Assembly: GCA_963575745.1 (NCBI GenBank)
Contig: CAUYUJ010018548.1
Location: 124,001-188,000 of the forward strand
Direction of reading: 5' to 3'
Length of the DNA: 64,000 nucleotides
From: Prorocentrum cordatum
Lineage: Eukaryota > Sar > Dinophyceae > Prorocentrales > Prorocentraceae
Part shown: in pieces, positions 55,208 to 64,000 of the stretch
Layout of the letters: the number at the start of each line of letters is the position of its first letter
Numbering within the stretch: the stretch's first letter is position 1
Program-made: the position numbers and the translations under genes
The notes under the pieces: model-generated
The model's database searches: none
What the model saw: the letters and a program-made list of their open reading frames with translations, nothing else
What the model was told of the DNA's origin: nothing

Positions 55208-55750
55208 TCACCCGGCAGCTCTCGTGCGCGACGCGAGGATGCTTGACAATCGGCGTGACCTGCGCGGGCGCAGCCTGTCATGGCCAGCAGCTCCATGGCC
55301 CCCGCAGTCAAGCTCCACCTTGTGGTAGTCCGGAGAGCACGGGGCACTTGCGACCACGACGTGTCTCGAGGTGCCGTCGGCGAGGGTCGCGCCGATCCCG
55401 ATCGTCTCGTCGATGGAGTCGCGCATCCTCGTGCGCGAGCTAGCGGGCAAGGGGATTTCGTCGACGCCCTGACTGCTGCCGTCGCACAGCGGGCCGCTAG
55501 CCTTGATGGCTTGCCTTGACGGGAGCTTCGACCTGACGGGCCGCTCGCGCTGCAGGGCGGCGGCCATCGTGCAATTGTTCTTCAGGAGCTTGGCGCAGCG
55601 AGCGTCGCCGCGATCCACCGCGGCGAAGTGCCTGCCGTCGATGGCCTCGGCCTCGCAGACCCAGGAATTGCCTGCAGTCGGGCATTCCGCCGCGCTCGCC
55701 CACGGGCGCCCAAGCGAAACGGGAACTGCCATCCGCGTCGGCGAGATGGG
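55208..55750 (-). CDS. Minus-strand coding block 4: unidentified protein
   Basis: About 180 codons read leftward, with coding-like text such as WVCEAEAIDGRHFAAVDRGD, CAKLLKNNCTMAAALQRERP and MRDSIDETIGIGATLADGTS. ATG at 55732 is possible but the frame is open before it. Four to five Cys may be structural. No domain recognised; probably an exon of the same minus-strand gene as its neighbours. Confidence 0.45.
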   Translation of the reverse strand, partial: PISPTRMAVPVSLGRPWASAAECPTAGNSWVCEAEAIDGRHFAAVDRGDARCAKLLKNNCTMAAALQRERPVRSKLPSRQAIKASGPLCDGSSQGVDEIPLPASSRTRMRDSIDETIGIGATLADGTSRHVVVASAPCSPDYHKVELDCGGHGAAGHDRLRPRRSRRLSSILASRTRAAG

Positions 55751-55829
55751 ATGTCCAGACTAGCGCAAGCACGGGGCTCCGCCAAAACGGCCGCGGAGGA
55801 TAAGCAGGGCAGTTGCGTGGTGGAGTGGG

Positions 55830-56640
55830 GCGTGGGGGGGGGGGGGGAGCGGAGGGCGCGGTCGGGGAGTGGGGCAGGGGGGGGGGGGGGAGTGCGATGC
55901 CGATCGCGTCGATCCGAGGCGAGAGCCCCCCCGCTAAGGTCCGAGTCAGCAACAGGATCCGCCGCGAAAGTTCTGGAAACCCGCTGCGTTGGGGTCCAAG
56001 GGGTCGGCGAGGGGTCGGCTTGGCTTCTGGGGCATAGCAGTTGTCCACAGACGCGTGGCAGTTCACAGCGCTGCTCGCGCATGGCCTGCTGTGTTGTATT
56101 GTTGTAATTGGTATTGGTGCTCTTGTTGGTGTTATTGTTGGTGTGGTTGTTGATTTTGTTGGTGTTGGTGCTGTTGGTGTTGTTACTGATGTTGTTGTTG
56201 GTGGTGTTGTTGGTGTTGATGTTGGTGTTTTTGGTGGGCGTGTTGGTGTTGGCGTCGTTATTGCTGCTGCTCTGTTGCTGGCGTCGCTGTCGCGGGTCTG
56301 GTGCCCCCCTTTCCCCCCCTTTTCGGATCCTTGGCGTCGTCTTCATTATCCTCCTCCGTCGCCCTGCCTCGCCCCCTCTCGCGGGCCGCGGGCAGGGGGG
56401 CGCCTTGGAGTTGTTGTCCAGGTGCGGGCGGCGCCCCGCCCCTGCCCTTGCCGCTGCTGCCCCTCGCCCCCCCCCCGCCCGCCCCCCCCCCCCCCCTCCT
56501 CCTCCCCCCTCCCCCCCTTCCCCTCCTCCTCCTCCTCCTCCTCCTCCTCCTCCTCCTCCTCCTCCATCCTCCTCCTCATCCTCCTCCTCGTCTCATCTTC
56601 CCCCCCCCCGTCCTCTTCCGCCCCCCCCCCTTCCCCCTCT
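55830..56640. repeat. G runs, GTT-rich tract, C runs and (CTC)n
   Basis: G runs at 55836-55896, TTGGTGTTGTTGG tract at 56100-56275, C/CTCC tract at 56465-56640. All ORFs here are repeat-derived. Confidence 0.85.
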
Positions 56641-57059
56641 TTCACGTCGACCTCTTTCACTTCCTGAGGCGGGGCCGAAATCTGCGATGGGGGCGCTCGA
56701 TCCCGTCGGTGGAAGAGATGCCAGCTTCGCCCTGGGATTGGAGGCGCCAGTGCTACCCCGCGGGCGCCGCCCGCCGCCGCAGCGGCAGCCGCGCGCGTTA
56801 AACGGCGGCTGCGGAGTTAAACGGCGCGCCCAGCCGCAGTTTCGACGATCGCGAGCGGCGCCCCCCTTGGGTTCCAAACAGCCCGACATGCGTTGACGAC
56901 CCCCTGGGCTTTGAAGCCTGTCATTGCCGCGGCGTCGGCGCGACCCTCTCGACGCCGCGGCGCGGTCTCGGCCGAGGCGCCAGGCGCGCGGCGGAAGATC
57001 CGCGGCCTGCGATTAAACGCAGCCGCTGGCTGTTCGGCCTGCCTCTCGTCGCTGAATCA

Positions 57060-57640
57060 GTGGGCCCGCCGAGGCGGCGGGGCGCAGAGGGCAGGAAGGG
57101 TGGGTGCATGCGTGGATTGTTGGGCCGGTTGGAGCGGACGCTGGGAAGACGAGTGGGCTCGGAGAGCGCTGGGTCGACTTTTGAGGCTTTCGGGTTGCGC
57201 CCGCCGTGATGCGTCAAGGCCCTCCTGGATCGGGCCCTCCTTAATCTGCTGCCGGGGCACCGTGCTAGTGGCGGGCCACGCGTCTTCGGAGCGGCGATGC
57301 ATGGATTCGCCTTTCTTGGTGGGCTTATGTTTCCAGGGGCAAGGCGCTTTCAAGGCCACTCCAGAGCCTTTCCCATTGCCCTTCTCAGCGCAACCCGCGG
57401 CGAGCGCGACGCTCGCGAAACCCGACTGCGCGTTGGCGAGCGCGGGGTCGGGGCCGCGGGGCGCCAGCCAGAAAGGGCACCGCAAACGTGCCATTGAGCT
57501 CGTGGCAGGATGGATCGGGCAGCGCGGCCTTAGGCGATATGGCGCGTGACGCCCATCGGGCGCCCAGGGGCCGAGGGCGCCTCTACCCCGAGTTGGCGCC
57601 TTCGCGCCCGCCGACGCCGCGGGCGAGCGACAGCGCAATC
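57060..57640 (-). CDS. Minus-strand coding block 3: unidentified, basic
   Basis: Read leftward, the most protein-like portion is between about 57530 and 57130: MARLRCPFWLAPRGPDPALA, GVALKAPCPWKHKPTKKGES, STVPRQQIKEGPIQEGLDAS. The opposite strand is also open, and flanking parts are Arg/Pro-rich, so the borders are uncertain. CPWKH-KPTKKGE hints at a small metal- or nucleic-acid-binding motif but a single Cys and His prove nothing. Confidence 0.35.
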
Positions 57641-58429
57641 AAAAACAAAGAGCCACGCGCACATTCTTTCATCGCAATTACTTCGTGCACAGCAGGCCGC
57701 GGCCGTGCGTCGCCGCTGTAGGCCAGCGAAACATGCGGATCAAAGAGATCACGGGCGCGCAGCAGCCCCGCCTGGGCGAGAGCGGCGCAGACGCCCTGCT
57801 GGAAGTCCTCGCCGCCATGCGGGGCGGCGCGGGCGCGCGAGGCGGGGGGCGGCCAGCCCCGGGGCGAGGCAGGCGGGGGGGGGGGGGGGGGGGGGGGGCC
57901 AAATGATTCACTTTTGGGTGGGTCGTTCTGCCCCCTCCCCCCCCCCCCCTTCCACCCCGCCTGCCTCTCCCTCGGGCCAGCCGTTCGACCGCCTCCCTCT
58001 CCCGCCCCCCTTCGTCCTCGTACACCTCGTTCCCCTCTTCCTCTTTTCCCTCCTCCTCCTCCTCGCGCCGCCCCCCCTCCCTGCGCGTCCTCTTCTTTTG
58101 TTTCTCTCCCCCGCGTGGTTCAGCCAGCCTTCTCGGCCCCTCTCCCACCTCCCAGCGGGCCGCGGGGCCCCGAGGGCGGGCGTCGCATGATGTGGTCTCG
58201 AAGCTCGCGTCCTCGGGGGCCGCCTCGGGGCATGGGGGGGGGGCACTTCCTCATTGTCCCTATCATCCGCGCCTTCCTCCTCCACTTGCTCCTCTTGCCT
58301 CTCCCCTACCCCGCGCCCCCTCCCCCGCCCTCGTCGCACTCCTCATCCTCTCCTTCGTCGCCGGCAGTCTGATTGCAAGCTGGTGCTGGCTTGCCATTGT
58401 CGCGCGCGCGTGGGTGTTTGGCGTTCGCC
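57641..58429. other. G and C runs, probable intron
   Basis: A run of about 20 G (57877-57898), C-rich tracts (57930-58140, 58300-58345). No supported ORF. Confidence 0.4.
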
Positions 58430-59509
58430 CGACCCCGCTAGTCGGTCCAGCAGCTCGGCTGGCTCGACGTGGGACGGGGCGTCAATCTTCCTGCCGATGT
58501 GCTTGCCCTTGCTGGCGGTCTCGCTGACGGGCGCAATCTTGACCATGCCGTCGGCCGAGAAACCAAGGATCTTTCATTTCTGCTCGGCGTTGGGGTCTGC
58601 AGGCGTGTTCAGCTGGACCGGCGCGTTGGCGTGCCCACCAGCCTCCCTCGGCGAATATGCGCTGAGCCCGCCGCCGACGAGATCCCGCATCAACCCGCTG
58701 CTGGGCAGGCCGCCGTAGGCTGGAGCTTCAGCGGGCGCCGGAGCCCACGGCAAGGCAACCTCGTTCGCGATGGCGAACTGAGTGAACATCTCGACCATGA
58801 GCTTCTGCTTGATGGCCTCTGCGCTGACGATGTTCTCGCGGTGTTTCGCCTTCTTGCCGCGCAGGAAAATCGCCATCCGCACCTGGAAGTCGCCGAAGAG
58901 CTTCGCCATCGCTGCATCGACCGCGCCTCCGCCAACGACGCTGCCACCGCCGCGGGCCATGCGTCTGTCGCCAGCGACCTTGACCCACTCCTTCGCAGCT
59001 ACCATATCACCCTGAGCCTTGAGCGTCACAGCCTTCCTCTTGAATATGCCGGCCAAGTCGCTCGCGTTGAAGAGCTTCGCTACATCTCCGCTGCAGTGGC
59101 TGCCAGGTGCGACGAGGGGTGCCTTGGCGATGCCGACCATGTAGTCGGAGGCCTGGCTCGTCTGCAGGGCCGCGAGCCCTCGAATCAGGGCTTTGGGAAG
59201 GTCGCGCCTCGCGGCGATCACCGCGGAGCACGCCTCGACGCACTTGATGTAGGTCGGGTCGGAACCGCCGCCGAATTTGATCACGAACTCGCCGACGTCG
59301 CGGATCTGCCCCGGCAGGTGCGCGCCGGTGGCTTCCATGTCGCGGGTGATCGCGTCGAGCTTGCAATCGTTCCACATCGCATAGTTTGCTGGAGCTTTCG
59401 AGTGAGCGGCGAACGTGGCTTGAATATGGGTCTGCTTCCTGTCTATCCCGTGGCCGACGTTGCCAGCCTCGCCCAAGAGGCTCGCCAGCTCGGGGATCGC
59501 GTCTGCGAC
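58430..59509 (-). CDS. Minus-strand coding block 2: unidentified protein with one in-frame TGA
   Basis: The block begins GTCGCAGACGCG after an acceptor-like GGCACCAG (exon start 59509) and is strongly coding-like: ADAIPELASLLGEAGNVGHG, RDVGEFVIKFGGGSDPTYIK, GDFQVRMAIFLRGKKAKHRE. At 58576-58574 a TGA interrupts (AAA-TGA-AAG), yet the same frame continues KILGFSADGMVKIAPVSETA for about 45 more coding-like codons. The main part may contain a helical domain; no family recognised. The TGA could be a true stop with chance coding downstream, a mutation, a sequence error or readthrough. Confidence 0.6.
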
Positions 59510-59679
59510 CTGGTGCCGAATTGCGAATCAAGGGATGCCGTCCGTGGGCGGCTTGTTGCGCGAGGGGCTCAACGCCGCCACCTTTGCAGCCGGGGCCCCC
59601 GTGCCCGGAGATGCCCATTCCACCCCGAGCTCGAAACAGCTCTGCACTGCGCGCTGCATGCTAAGGGGGAGATGCATAT

Positions 59680-60236
59680 TTAAGGCTGGGGCAGAACGAA
59701 CATGTTCGGGCTGGGGTTCGGACCGCGCAACCTTCTGCCGCCATGAGCGGCCGCCCGTGCACAGACGGGGCAGGTTCGAGGAGCACCGCGTCAGCGCGCT
59801 GCGTTGACCTGCAGCGGCGGGAGCAAGTCAGCGTCGCGATCCACATGCTGCGCCTGTCCACGAGAGATAACTGGCACCAAAAGGCCGCCCGCAACTTTCG
59901 ATTGAACTCGCGCGCCGTCTTGGCCCTCATCGGATCGATCTCCACGCACCTGGGCGTCTCGAGCTCGCGGTCGCTCCAGCCCTGATGCGCTATCTTCGCC
60001 GGCAGAGCGCGCGCGCCATGAGGGCCCGCGCCCATGCCCCGGCGATCGCATGGGTCGACGACGCTCTTGTCAGACCGCATCCGCCCGAAGTGCCCGAGCC
60101 CTTTGTTGAAGTGCCCCTCGCATGCGTCATCGGCTCGCGTTTCCGTCTGGCCCTTGGACTGATCATCGCCCGAGGGGTTACGCTCAGCGATCAGGCGCTC
60201 GATGTTCGCGGTGCGCTGGAGCAGCGCGGCCCCCAT
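59680..60236 (-). CDS. Minus-strand coding block 1: unidentified protein
   Basis: From ATG 60236 (MGAALLQRTANIERLIAERN) the frame is coding-like for about 180 codons, including ACEGHFNKGLGHFGRMRSDK and AREFNRKLRAAFWCQLSLVD. It becomes Cys/Ser/Pro-rich and loses character near 59690, where an exon end is likely. It lies 5' of block 2 on the same strand with about 170 bases between. No domain recognised. Confidence 0.45.
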
Positions 60237-60735
60237 GTTGGGCGCTGCGCCGGCATTCCGTCGAGCGCGAAGTAGGCCGAAGGTCGGGGCCGGACAGCTC
60301 GGGCCAAAGCAGCTGCGTTCGAAGCAAAAACATCACCACCCCTCACCCTCAGACAATCGGCGCGCCAACCCACGAAAATATCAATCTGCGCCCTTCCATA
60401 ATCGCCCCCCTGAAGATGGTGCAACCTGGTAAGCTAGCCTGCGCAGGGTGGATGTGCAAGTGGCCGAACATTGCTTCGGCGAGCCCCTGTAACCTGAACT
60501 ATCTTGGCCACGTGCGTGGTTGCGCGCAAGTGGATCGGAAGGGAGGTAACCAGCTTCTTCGGAAAATATATCGAGTATCCTCGCAAATTGCTTACTGTTT
60601 GACAAGAAGTGGATAGCGTGACTACACTAAGTTCTGGTAGCTTGTAACCTACATTACACGTGTGATAACATGTGGCTCATCAACGCACACCGAGGTTGAA
60701 CCGCGCAAACCACGCAACAAAGGGGGCGGCGTTTC
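60237..60735. other. Spacer, no gene seen
   Basis: Mixed-composition DNA with an AT-richer patch at 60560-60680. It could include the 5' end of the minus-strand gene, but no spliced-leader relic or clear start is visible. Confidence 0.35.
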
Positions 60736-61043
60736 AAGCAGATTTGCGCGCGCCGGCGCGGCCCGGCCCCGGATTTGCAAGACGCGCCTGCGCCGCCGGG
60801 CCGACATGTGCGCGCGCCCGCGCGGCCGGGCCCGGGTGCGCAAAACGCGCCGTATCGGCCAGGCCGGGATTTGCACGCGGCCCCGGCCAGAATGCGCAAA
60901 GCGCGCCGACGCGGCCGGGCCCGAATATATGCGATGGCGCGCCGGCGCGGCCGGGCCGACGATGAAACGCTCCGGCGCGGCTGGGCCCGAATGCGCAAAG
61001 CGCGCCGGCGCGACGCGCGAAGGCGCGGCCAGCGGGGGGGGGA

Positions 61044-61076
<33 letters not shown>

Positions 61077-61130
61077 GAGGAGGAGGAGGAGGAGGAGGAG
61101 GAGGAAGAAGAGGAGGAGGAGGAGGACGGG
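60736..61130. repeat. GCGCGGCCGGGCCCGAATGC degenerate tandem repeat, then (AGG)n
   Basis: Roughly 50-bp GC-rich units with the cores GGCGCGGCCGGGCC and ATGCGCAAAGCGCGCC (60740-61030), followed by AGG repeats (61045-61125). Confidence 0.75.
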
Positions 61131-62105
61131 GGAGGGGTGGGGGAGGAGGGGGGCCGGGGGCGGCGGAGGAAGAACGACGACGAGGGCGAAGGGGAGGGGG
61201 CGAGAGAGGCGGGCGAGGGGTTCGCAGCAGGAGCGCGTGCAGAACCCGCGCGGCGTTCCCCGTTGATGTATTGGCGCGCGGGGCCGTGGTTTTATTCGGC
61301 GCGTCGCCGCCGCGGGTTCGACGTCGCCCATCGCGCGCGCCCGCGTTCCCGTCGCTTCGGAAGCTAATCGCAAGCTAGTTTTAGCGACCTCGGAAATTTA
61401 CTTTGTTTCCAATGTTTGTTTATCTCATTTGCTGTTTTGATCTCCAGCTGTCTGATGCCATCCGGCGCCGTGAGGCTCGGTCGCCTTGTGGCTCACATCA
61501 GGGGAAAACGAGACACCGAACCGCAAAATCAAACAGCGCGGCGTCGATCGCCCGCGCTTTCAGACCTGGGGCGGCCGAGACAATGAACCAGACAAGCAGA
61601 TAACACAGCCCTCTTTTTCGGTTGCCGCCCCCGCCCCCCCCCCCCGCCTCCTCGCCCACCCCCCTCCCCCGCGCATTTGGGGGGGGCGAGACTCCGAACC
61701 GGAAGTCAAACGTCAGAGACCAAGACCGCCTTTTCGAGGAGACGCGGGGTAACCGAAACACCGTGCCAAACAATCACGCATCAAACGACAGCGTTGTAAC
61801 CCCTCCGTCATGATTATGTCAAAACATTGGAGGTTTTGGGGTCCTGAAGGGACAGGGCAATATCTCCACATCATTTTCTGTTTTCGTCTCCCTTCTCCCG
61901 CGTGGCCGCCCCCTGCTCCTATTCCATCGTCTGCCCTCTTCGTTTCGCCTGCCTGATTTGCCCTCTCTCCTGCCTTTTTCCTGGTTCCCTCTCTCCCCTC
62001 CTTCTCACTGGTCATCCTATCGTCCCGGTCCTCCGTTTCTGCCCTTTTCTTGCTGCCGCTCTTCTTCTCCCCCTCTCTTCGTCCGTCCTCCTGCCCTTTT
62101 TCCTC
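61131..62105. other. No gene seen
   Basis: G/A-rich to 61230, then mixed sequence with C and G runs (61630-61690). ORFs are short or skewed. Confidence 0.35.
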
Positions 62106-62370
62106 TTCCATTTCCTCCTCTCCTCCTCCTCCTCCTCCTCCTCCTCCTCCTCCTCCTCTTCCTCCTCCTCCCCCTCCTCCTCCTCCTCCTCCTCCTCCTC
62201 CTCCTCCTCCTCTCCTCCTCCCCTCCTCCTCCTCCTCCTCCTCCTCCTCCTCCTCCTCCTCCTCCCCCTCTTCCTCCCCCTCCTCCTCCTCCTCCTCCTC
62301 CTCCTCCTCCTCCTCCTCCTCCTCCTCCTCCTCCCCCTCCTCCTCCTCCTCCTCCCCCTCCTCCTTTGCC
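62106..62370. repeat. (TCC)n microsatellite
   Basis: About 260 bp of TCC with TCTTCC and CCCTCC interruptions; poly-Ser, poly-Pro, poly-Leu, poly-Glu and poly-Gly frames result. Confidence 0.9.
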
Positions 62371-63500
62371 TTCGCGCACCCCCTCTCCGAGCACGCGTAT
62401 GATGCCCGAAGCAGCCGTGGAGGAGGACGAGGATGAGGTGGTTCGGGGTAGCTTAGAGGTGAGAAGTTTGGGAGGGCTCTAGGGGGTCGAGGGTCTCGAG
62501 GGTCAGAAGGTTCTGGCGACTGGTCGGTGGAGGGGCAGGAGCAGGCGTGCGAGGACGAGCAGCCACAGGAGGAACAACATGAGGAGGGGCAGGACAAGGA
62601 CGGGGAGAAGGAAGCTGAGGACGGGGGGGAAGAAGAAGGGCACGAGGACGAGAACGGAGGGCGAGGATGATGCCGAAGAGGACGAGGAGGAGGACGAGTC
62701 CTGCACAGGAGAGCGCGCCGGCGTCTGACCCCCGCTCACTTCTCCAGGGAAGAGCGCCAGTTGGCGCGATCTTGCCGAGAATTCATGTGCGAGACGCCTG
62801 CGGCGGGTCGCCGGCGCACCCTCGGGAGTCATTGTGAAAAAGAGGAGCCCGGAGGGAAGCGGGCCCTGAGGTGTTCAGCCGTGTTCGGCTTCCCGCGGCC
62901 GACCAGAAGCGCGACTCGAGATGCTTTCAGCCGACCACAGGAAGCAAAAGGCCCCAGGGCCTCGAGGGTCCCCGGCTGGGGCAAGACCTGCACGCGTGTG
63001 AGGCGGTGATGAGGATGAGCAGGAAGCGGGGGGGTGTTTCAGTTGACGCTTCTGCTCTCCCTGAGGCCCCCCAGGCCTTCTAAATGCCTTTAGAAATCTT
63101 AGGAGGCGAGGGAGAAAGGGAGAGGGCGTAGGGCTTGTTGCAGCCCACAAGGGCGGTCGTAGGAGGATGGCGTTGGGTTCCCTGCCCGAGGCATAATGCT
63201 AACATGCATTGAGCAGTGCAGTCCTCGCGCTGAATGCGTGGCATCTTTGGTCAGGGAGGGGCTCGCTTCGGGGTCCGTTCTTTGGACGTACGTCACTGAT
63301 CCTGCTTGCGGTCAGGATTCGCTGTGGCCAGTTCGTAATCCTGCTTCAAGTTCTTCGTGGTAAGACTTCGGCTGTAATTATTTCGCACACCCCCAGCGAG
63401 CAACAACCTCGCTGGCAGTCTTGCCTGATAGCGACGCCCGCCGTGCACCATTCCTGTTGGGTGTGTGTGGGAAAGCGCGCCAGTGGATGGCCCTGAAGAC
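62371..63500. other. Unresolved region, possible short exon at ~62750-62890
   Basis: Purine-rich to 62700. CACTTCTCCAG at 62737-62747 precedes a frame reading EERQLARSCREFMCETPAAG, which may be an exon start, but the alternative frames are equally open and no domain is seen. The remainder holds nothing supportable. Confidence 0.2.
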
Positions 63501-63519
63501 ACTAAAGGGGGGGCGTGCT

Positions 63520-63640
63520 CGCAGAACCCCCCCCCTCCCCCCCTCAAAGGGGGGGTGGGATTTTCGACCACCCCCCCCTCCCCCCCCTTCCCCCCCTTGG
63601 CGCTGGAAATTGGGGGGGGGGTTAGAACCCCCCCCACTTG
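63520..63640. repeat. Alternating C and G runs
   Basis: Runs of 7-10 C and 7-10 G able to pair (CCCCCCTC with AAGGGGGGG, and GGGGGGGGGG with CCCCCCCC). Low complexity. Confidence 0.7.
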
Positions 63641-63689
63641 CGCCGAACAGGGAGCTGGGGAGGGGGCCTCTCGGATAGTGAGTGCAGGG

Positions 63690-64000
63690 TAGAGTGTTTT
63701 GAGTAGCGATTGGTGAGAAGTGGGTATTTTGAGTAGTGCGCAGTGAGTCATGAGTGGTGAGTAGTGAGTAGTGGGTAGTGGGTACTGGTCATAGTGAGCA
63801 GCGCGTCGACAGTCGTGAGTAGTGAGTAATGGGTAGTGAGTAGTGGGAAGGAAGTAGTGAGAAAGGAATGATGAGTACTGAGTAGTGAGGAATGAGTTGT
63901 GTGTGGTGAGTAGTGCGTAGTGAGTAGTAAGCAGGGAGTAGGGATGAGGGGGTAGACAGTAGCGAATAGCGAGGAGTGGGTAGTGAGTTGTGCGCAATGA
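63690..64000 (+). repeat. AGTAGTG minisatellite reaching the right edge
   Basis: Degenerate 7-bp units (GAGTAGT, GGGTAGT, GAGTAAT) from about 63690 to the end. The array continues beyond the window. Confidence 0.85.

Noticed and set aside
61713-62597. Poly-Glu/Gly minus-strand ORF and poly-Ser/Pro/Leu plus-strand ORFs
   Set aside because: Products of the TCC microsatellite.

Overview
This window looks like nuclear DNA of a dinoflagellate. The best single piece of evidence is at 30061-30084, where all 22 bases of the dinoflagellate trans-spliced leader occur in order, broken only by a 2-base GG insertion, 42 bases upstream of an ATG. High GC, coding exons separated by kilobases of repeats, at least one intron with GC..AG borders, and degenerate mobile elements all agree with this. 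The species cannot be named from sequence alone; a GC-rich genus such as Prorocentrum, Polarella or a symbiodiniacean would fit. The scaffold has one 100-base gap (35392-35491).

Layout. (1) 1-4140, minus strand: a retroelement with a Gag-like ORF and a reverse transcriptase-RNase H ORF. They share one frame and are separated by a single UGA with a hairpin directly behind it. An unidentified open frame runs off the left edge. (2) 4.3-12 kb: repeats, namely a 118-bp tandem array, a composite dispersed repeat with a 15-bp CTTGGG periodicity, a 2.9-kb array of palindromic GC-rich units containing a 102-base A tract, and GT microsatellite. (3) 12.1-22.7 kb, plus strand: five coding blocks that look like exons of one or more unidentified genes, embedded in copies of the same composite repeat. 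(4) 24.0-27.7 kb: a 77-bp tandem array present as two successive 1.8-kb copies. (5) 28.6-44.6 kb, plus strand: four coding blocks sharing an E/R-rich, CGAG-rich style, each bordered by the same 32-bp minisatellite. One block is a DDE (pogo/CENP-B type) transposase and one carries a Ulp1-like (C48) cysteine protease. CT microsatellites, a roughly 250-bp repeat, a 640-bp foldback element and a separate lower-GC coding block of unknown identity lie between them. (6) 44.6-52 kb: mostly non-coding, with two small inverted-repeat elements. (7) 52.5-60.3 kb, minus strand: five further exon-like blocks of unidentified product, one with an internal in-frame UGA. (8) 60.3-64 kb: low-complexity repeats.

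The most interesting part is 30-44.6 kb. It may be a large DNA transposon, or family of transposon-derived genes, joining a DDE transposase to a Ulp1-like protease, with minisatellite borders and a relic spliced leader showing that at least one block passed through an mRNA. No complete, undamaged protein gene can be shown here: most coding blocks have a frameshift, an internal stop, a missing end or unresolved splicing.
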